This document shows, in pieces, positions 58,681 to 64,000 of a stretch of DNA of 64,000 bases; position 1 is the stretch's first letter, and every line of letters starts with the position of its first letter. The stretch is from Methanobrevibacter sp. V74 (GTDB taxonomy: Archaea; Methanobacteriota; Methanobacteria; Methanobacteriales; Methanobacteriaceae): the NCBI RefSeq assembly GCF_963082495.1, contig NZ_CAUJAN010000002.1, positions 372,001 through 436,000 of the forward strand, written 5' to 3'. The notes under the pieces were generated by a model. It saw nothing but the letters and a program-made list of their open reading frames with translations, had not been told where the DNA came from and ran no database searches. Position numbers and translations under genes: made by a program.

Positions 58681-60066
58681 ATGAATTATTTAGTTGTTGG
58701 CGCTGGAAATGCTAGTCGGCCTGTTGCAAGATTACTTAATTTTTTAGGCTATGATGTTACAGTAACTGATTTAAAGGATATTTCAGAATTTAAAATTGAA
58801 TTTCAAAGAAGCTTACTTGAAATGGAAAAAGAAGGTGTTAAGTTAGACATGGCCAATAAAGGCCCGTCCATTGAAGGTTTTGAAGCTGTTTATATGCCTC
58901 CCACTTTGCCGGATTCTGCTCCAATAGCTCAAAAAATTAAGAGTTCAGATTTAAAAGTTTTAACCAATGAAAAATTCTCTAGAATTGTCAATGATTTAAT
59001 TCCAGCAGACATTGTTGGAATAACAGGAACAATGGGTAAAACCACCACTACATTTATCACAACAAGCCTATTTAAACAAGCGGGATATAAAGTATGGGCT
59101 TGCTCATCACTTGTTAATAATTTAGTTTCAGAAGCCATTGTTGATGGCATTGTCAAAGGTAAAGCTCAGGAATGTGATGTTGCAATTTTTGAACTTCCTC
59201 ATGGAACCATCGGTCTTTTAAATTCTTTGGATATTAAGATAGGTCTTTTAACAAATATCGCTGAGGATCACTTGTCCGAGTTTGGAGGTTCACTTGAATT
59301 ATACAGGCAACGCAAATTAGTTTTGGAGTCCATGAGCGAAACATTTATAGCAAACAACTCATGTTTTGATATCATTAGTCCTCAAAGAAAGGATGCATTA
59401 TATTATGCATTGGATGAAGATGTTGATTTTAAAGGTAGTGTTGGGGATGAATCCTTAACTGTGCATTATAAAGATGGTTCTTTTACTACGCCATTCCACA
59501 TGATGAGCTACTTTTTTGAAAATTCTGTCGGAGCAAGTGCTGTAGCACTAACATATGGCATTAAAAAAGAAGACATAATTGATGCTTTAACTGTGTTTAA
59601 AGGTCTGCCGGCACATATGGAAGATGTTGGCATCTACAATGGGAGAAAAGTAATTTTGGATTCCGCATTTTTATATGATGGGATGAAAATCACTCTTGAT
59701 TACTTTGAAGATGAAAATGTAGTGTTGTTCTTGGATCATTTTGATACATTATCTGTAAGGGACAAGGCGGAAGTTGGTCAATTAATAAGTAATTATAACA
59801 TTAAGGTTGTAATAGCTAGTGGATTTAATGAAGTAACTCAGAAGGTTGAAATACAAGCGGCTCATGAGATTTTAGATGCAATAACAAATCCTAATATTAA
59901 AAAGATAGCTGTTGACGATATTCAAGTTGCTGCTCAGGAAACATTAAAATATTCCGAATCTGGAGATATTATTCTGCATATGGGACCACTTATAGCATAT
60001 GATAGACTAACTACTGTTGATAAAATCATGAAAGGACTTGAAATGGGAAGTAAAAAATATGAATAA
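58681..60066 (+). CDS. Mur ligase family protein, probable pseudomurein peptide ligase (first of pair)
   Basis: About 461 residues. An N-terminal Rossmann-like domain (YLVVGAGNASRPVARLLNFLGYDV), then the Mur-ligase ATP loop GITGTMGKTTTTF, TNIAEDHLSEFGG and a C-terminal ligase domain. It joins an amino acid to a nucleotide-linked or lipid-linked acceptor with ATP. In Methanobacteriales such enzymes build the pseudomurein peptide. I start at ATG 58681 behind GTGAGGA; GTG 58666 overlaps that site. The next Mur ligase overlaps it by 8 bp, so both act together. Confidence 0.85.
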   Translation: MNYLVVGAGNASRPVARLLNFLGYDVTVTDLKDISEFKIEFQRSLLEMEKEGVKLDMANKGPSIEGFEAVYMPPTLPDSAPIAQKIKSSDLKVLTNEKFSRIVNDLIPADIVGITGTMGKTTTTFITTSLFKQAGYKVWACSSLVNNLVSEAIVDGIVKGKAQECDVAIFELPHGTIGLLNSLDIKIGLLTNIAEDHLSEFGGSLELYRQRKLVLESMSETFIANNSCFDIISPQRKDALYYALDEDVDFKGSVGDESLTVHYKDGSFTTPFHMMSYFFENSVGASAVALTYGIKKEDIIDALTVFKGLPAHMEDVGIYNGRKVILDSAFLYDGMKITLDYFEDENVVLFLDHFDTLSVRDKAEVGQLISNYNIKVVIASGFNEVTQKVEIQAAHEILDAITNPNIKKIAVDDIQVAAQETLKYSESGDIILHMGPLIAYDRLTTVDKIMKGLEMGSKKYE

Positions 60067-61567
60067 AAATAAAACCTTCGGAATAATAGGTGTTTGCGGT
60101 GCAAACGGTAATCTGATTGCAAGAATCCTAAAACAAAGAGGATATGATGTTATAGGAACTGATTTATCATTCAAAAAGGATTGCCTGTTTGCAAAATCCC
60201 TGGAAGGTTATGATATTGAAGTCTTTTATGGTAAAGCTCCTGAATCATTTTTTAAAAAGGCAGATGTCATTATTCCTCCTGCAAGCTTATCAAAGGATTC
60301 TGAAATAATTAAAAATTGTGAAAAACCAATTTTGGAATTAACTGATGTCATTGAGATGATACAACCTGAAAAGCCAGTATTCGGAGTTACCGGAACTAAT
60401 GGGAAAACAACCTCAACATCACTGCTTAAAAAAATTGCTTATGATAATGGGATAAAGCCATGTGAACATGATCTTGAAGGGATGCAGGGTAATGCAGAAT
60501 ATATCCCAATTCTACAGTCAAGATTAAATGGAGATGTGGCTATTATTGAAGTTGGAACATTTGGGGTTCCTGGAACTGTTGGAAGAATAGTTAATAATAC
60601 TCAAATGTCTGGAGGCATTATTACAAACATTACTCCAGACCATTTAAATGACCTTGGAAGCTTCATGGATTATGCTAACGTTAAAGGGGAATTCATTAAG
60701 GAGCTTGGAATTGGCAAGTTAATTGTCAATGGTCAGGATCCAACCATTGTCGGCCTTTTGAAAAAACTTGATTTTAAAGGGGAGATTATAACCTTTGGAG
60801 TTGATGAACTTCCAGATTCAATTGGTATGAAGGAATGCGTTTGCGGACGGGAGATCGCTGTTAAGGAAATCATTTCCGGTTGTGGATATTACTTCTGTCA
60901 ATGTGGCATAACAACTCCTCAGGTGGACTACATTGCGACCAATGTTGATTTAACTAACAGGACATTCGATTTGCATACTCCAACTGAAAAGTTAACAGTT
61001 AAAATGGGTGTTGACGGTCTTCATAATGTTTATAACTTAACTGGAGTCATAATTGCTGCCCATGAATTTTTAAATCTTCCATATGATAAAATATTACCGA
61101 GTATTGCTGGTTTCAATGGTGTAAGTGGAAGAATGGAAGAGGTCGGTAAAGTTAAAGGAAAAGATATTTTCGTTGACTATGCACATAATCCTGCAGGGGT
61201 AGAAACAGTTTTAAAAGAATTTAAAAAGTTATTCGGTGACTTTACCACTGTCATTACCGTATCTTCTGAGTCAGGTTATGCTGGAGATTTGGATATATTC
61301 AATAGTGTTTTAAAATTCTCAAAATTCATTGTTCCGGCTTCTGTAGCTTCACAAAAAATTGCGCTTGAAAAATTAAAGGATAATCCAAAATTAAATGACA
61401 GAATCTTTTTAAATCATGTTGATGAGTTTGAAAAAACAGGAACATTGGGAGCTTCCAAACAGGAGGTTAAGGATGGTTTAAGAAAAGCATTGAATTTGGA
61501 TTGTGAAATGGTAATAGCTATTGGTGAGGCTGCCACCAAATTCAAATCTATTGTTTTTGAATTATGA
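60059..61567 (+). CDS. Mur ligase family protein with a cysteine-rich insert (second of pair)
   Basis: About 502 residues. IIGVCGANGNLIARILKQRG is an N-terminal Rossmann-type domain; the ATP loop is GVTGTNGKTTSTSLL; VEVGTFGVPG and TNITPDHLNDLGSF follow; the C-terminal domain has GVSGRMEEV and DYAHNPAGV as in MurE. An insert at about 258-285 carries C260, C262, C275, C280 and C282, which looks like a zinc site, as in MurT-type ligases and reported for archaeal pMurE relatives. I start at ATG 60059 behind GGGAAG; the frame is open to ATG 60038 within the upstream gene. A role in pseudomurein peptide assembly is inferred from family and organism. Confidence 0.85.
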   Translation: MNKNKTFGIIGVCGANGNLIARILKQRGYDVIGTDLSFKKDCLFAKSLEGYDIEVFYGKAPESFFKKADVIIPPASLSKDSEIIKNCEKPILELTDVIEMIQPEKPVFGVTGTNGKTTSTSLLKKIAYDNGIKPCEHDLEGMQGNAEYIPILQSRLNGDVAIIEVGTFGVPGTVGRIVNNTQMSGGIITNITPDHLNDLGSFMDYANVKGEFIKELGIGKLIVNGQDPTIVGLLKKLDFKGEIITFGVDELPDSIGMKECVCGREIAVKEIISGCGYYFCQCGITTPQVDYIATNVDLTNRTFDLHTPTEKLTVKMGVDGLHNVYNLTGVIIAAHEFLNLPYDKILPSIAGFNGVSGRMEEVGKVKGKDIFVDYAHNPAGVETVLKEFKKLFGDFTTVITVSSESGYAGDLDIFNSVLKFSKFIVPASVASQKIALEKLKDNPKLNDRIFLNHVDEFEKTGTLGASKQEVKDGLRKALNLDCEMVIAIGEAATKFKSIVFEL

Positions 61568-61827
61568 TTCACAAGTTTTAGGAGGAAATCTGATCACTAT
61601 TGCAGCTTTTCTGGAATGGTGAACACTTCAAAAGTGGAGTTATCGGCTGTTTGATATATTATCTAATTCATTTGCATATATTAATTTTTGTTTCAAATCA
61701 ATTGGGTCTGTTAATTCTACTTTACCAGCAATTTTTAGTAAGCATCAATACTGTTCAAATGCTCTCTGTTAATATATTAATAATACTTAAAACAATATGT
61801 TAATAGAAAAGGGTTTAGGTTTTATTA

Positions 61828-64000
61828 TGGCTAGTTATATTAATCATCCATTATTGAGAAAAGATGCAATTGAATCACGTCTGTATCAACAAATTTTGGC
61901 AGGGGATGTATTAAAAAAAGGAAATACTATGGTTGTTGCACCTACAGCATTAGGTAAAACAATTGTGGCTATTTTGGTCGCCGCTGACAGACTAAACAAG
62001 GTCAAAAATTCAAAAGTACTAGTTCTAGCCCCTTCAAAACCTTTGGCAATTCAGCATGAGGAAAGTTTTAAAGATTTCATAGCTCTTCCATGTAGCTCAA
62101 TAACCGGAGCTGTTACAACAGATGAGCGTGTTAAAAAATGGGAAGAGTCAAGAATCATCTGTGCAACTCCACAAACCGTTGAATCAGATTTATTAAACGG
62201 CAGGTATGATTTAAGTAATGTTTCATTAATTGTATTTGATGAATGCCATCATGGAATTGGATCTTATTCTTACGTATACTTGGCATCAAGATATATTCAA
62301 GAATCTAAATTTAACCTCATTTTGGGATTGACTGCTTCTCCAGGTTCGGATAAATACAAAATCAAAGAGGTATGTGAAAATCTGTATATTCAGAATATTG
62401 TTGTTAAAACTGAAGATGACCCTGATGTAAAACCTTACTTTAATCCAGTGGATATTGATTGGGTTAAAATTAAGATGAGCTCTGAGCTATTAAAAATTAA
62501 AGAAAATGTTGATAAATCATTAAAAGTAAGACTCAAGGCTCTAAAAAATATGGGCATTATTAAAACGGTTTCTGTTGGTAAAGTTGATATCTTAAAGACA
62601 AGAGGGAAAGTTCAAAGTGAAATAGCTCGCTCAACAAATCCTGATAAGGAATTATTTAGGGCAATATCTATTTTAAGTGCTGTAATCAATGTTCAGCATG
62701 CTCAGGAACTAATAGAAACTCAGGGAATTCAAACATTTAATAAATATGTTGACCGTTTGCGTAAGAAAAAAACAAAAGCGGCTAAATCTTTAATGTGGGA
62801 TGATAACTTTTCACATGCTGTCAAACTTGCAAGGGAAGCTGAAAAACATGGTTGGGAACATCCAAAACTACGTGAAATAACTAAAATCCTTAAACAGGAA
62901 TTAGGTGATGATGGCCAAACTAAACTCAAAACCTCTCGTTTTGAAGATAAAAATGATGAACACGCTTCTAAAATTATTGTATTTACACAGTACCGCGATA
63001 CACTTGAGATGATACATCAGAAACTTGAAAAAGAAGGGATTAAATCGGTTAAATTCTTTGGTCAAGCATCAAAGGACGGTGAAAAAGGTCTTACTCAAAA
63101 ACAACAAAAAGCAATTATTAAATCATTTAGAATGGGGGAATATGATGTATTGCTTTCAACAAGTGTAGCTGAAGAGGGTATTGATATTCCTGCCGTTGAT
63201 TTAGTAGTGCTGTATGAACCAGTACCTTCTGAAGTGCGTATGATACAACGTCGTGGCAGAACCGGCCGTAAAAGAACCGGTCGTGTAAAAATCTTGATTA
63301 CAGAAGGAACTCGTGATGAAGCTTATTATTGGTCAAGCATTAGAAAAGAAGACAACATGAAAAACCAATTAATTGATCCTGAGGTATTGGAGGAATTAAA
63401 TGCATCAGCAATTGAGAGAATGGAAAACCAAACTAGTATAAAGGTAATTGACAGGCCTAAAAAAGAAAATGATTTTCCCGTTGTTTATGCTGATTCTCGT
63501 GAAGGGAATTCCAAAGTGATTAGGCATTTGACTGAAATGGAACTTAATGTTAAGGTTCGTTCTATGTCTGTTGCTGATTATCAGGTAAGTGATGAGGTAG
63601 CTATTGAGAGAAAAACTGCAAAGGATTTTGTCGACTCAATTATTGATAAAAGATTGTTTAAACAAGCTAAAGAATTGGCTGAAGAGTTTAAACATCCAAT
63701 ATTAATCCTTGAAGGTGATGATTTGTATAATGGTATGATCAATCCAAATGCTATTAGGGGATCAATGGCATCAATTGCAATTGATTTTGGAATTAGCATT
63801 ATTCCTACAAGAAACTCTCAGGATACTGCAGCCATGATAAAAAGAATAGCTGTTCGTGAACAAAATGGGGAGAGAACTCCAATTCAAATTAGGACAGATA
63901 GAAAACCAGTTAGTTTAATGGAGCAACAATTGTTTATTATTGAATCCCTGCCTAATATTGGTCCGGTTAATGCTAAAAACTTATTAAAACATTTTGGAAC
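61828..64000 (+). CDS. hef: Hef, XPF-family helicase/nuclease, 3' partial
   Basis: 724 residues are visible and the frame is open at the window end. The N-terminal superfamily 2 helicase has APTALGKT (motif I), VFDECHHGIG (DExH variant), GLTASPGS (motif III) and QRRGRTGRKR (motif VI). The XPF nuclease domain follows: VVYADSREG, then ERKTAKDFVDSIIDKRLFKQ, the ERKxxxD active site. The start of the (HhH)2 domain (IESLPNIGPVNAKNLLKHFG) closes the visible part. Hef unwinds and cleaves stalled forks in Euryarchaeota. The ATG lies 261 bp after the Mur ligase; the gap holds only AT-rich sequence and an unconvincing 67-codon frame. Confidence 0.94.

Noticed and set aside
61600-61803. 67-codon plus-strand frame between the Mur ligase and hef
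   Set aside because: It begins at TTG, has no ribosome-binding site, and its Leu/Ile-rich content is expected of AT-rich non-coding DNA.

Overview
The window is AT-rich archaeal chromosome from a methanogen with a pseudomurein cell wall, almost certainly a Methanobrevibacter of the M. smithii type. The evidence is F420-dependent methylene-H4MPT dehydrogenase (mtd), methanogenesis marker protein 12, a CfbB/CbiA-type amidase, a fused Fae-Hps, a fused Kae1-Bud32, archaeal ThrRS, Lsm and Hef, two archaeal Mur-ligase-type enzymes, and very large secreted 'adhesin-like proteins' (ALPs) built from beta-helix and Ig-like repeats.

Layout. 1-2.2 kb: acetolactate synthase large (5' truncated by the window) and small subunits, then a Cab-type beta carbonic anhydrase. 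2.2-12.5 kb is an accessory stretch. It holds a structured intergenic element, a DUF4143-type ATPase with a 40-bp tandem repeat array upstream, a winged-helix/small-protein pair, the wreck of an IS4-type element, a 4.7-kb ALP gene broken by one frameshift and one ochre codon, two small membrane-protein genes and gene debris. 12.5-19.3 kb: ilvC, mmp12, lsm, a 47-aa gene, surE, a membrane-tethered Mrr-like protein, a polytopic polymerase-like protein and cfbB/cbiA. 19.7-27.4 kb: a 2,577-aa ALP with a near-identical internal duplication. 27.5-29.3 kb: a structurally complete IS4-type element with 24-bp inverted repeats and a 9-bp target duplication, sitting just behind the ALP terminator; its transposase is split over two frames. 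29.3-33.6 kb: thrS, fae-hps, a zinc-ribbon protein and a coiled-coil protein. 33.8-40.5 kb: a four-gene module of secreted, membrane-anchored CobN-like protein, DUF2162 membrane protein, MotA/TolQ/ExbB-like protein and DUF2149 protein. 40.6-44.8 kb: a second intact ALP with DUF3344-like repeats. 44.9-52.9 kb: Fe-S flavoprotein, flippase, ModE-like regulator, ferredoxin, hisB, mtd, tRNA-Val(UAC), ilvE, uppP, cobT. 53.4-64 kb: kae1-bud32, rdgB, rps15, recJ-like and acnX, then two Mur-ligase-type genes and hef (3' truncated by the window).

How the genes work together. ilvB, ilvN, ilvC and ilvE supply branched-chain amino-acid synthesis from three separate loci. cfbB and mtd serve the methanogenic cofactor and C1 pathway. 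cobT and the CobN-like module point to corrinoid or metal handling. uppP, the flippase, the polymerase-like protein and the Mur ligases belong to cell-envelope assembly, and the ALPs are displayed on that envelope.

The best candidate for an under-described system is the CobN / DUF2162 / ExbB-like / DUF2149 module. DUF2149 carries an ExbD/TolR-like Asp in its only transmembrane helix, so the set looks like an extracytoplasmic chelatase-like receptor coupled to a proton-driven motor in a cell without an outer membrane.
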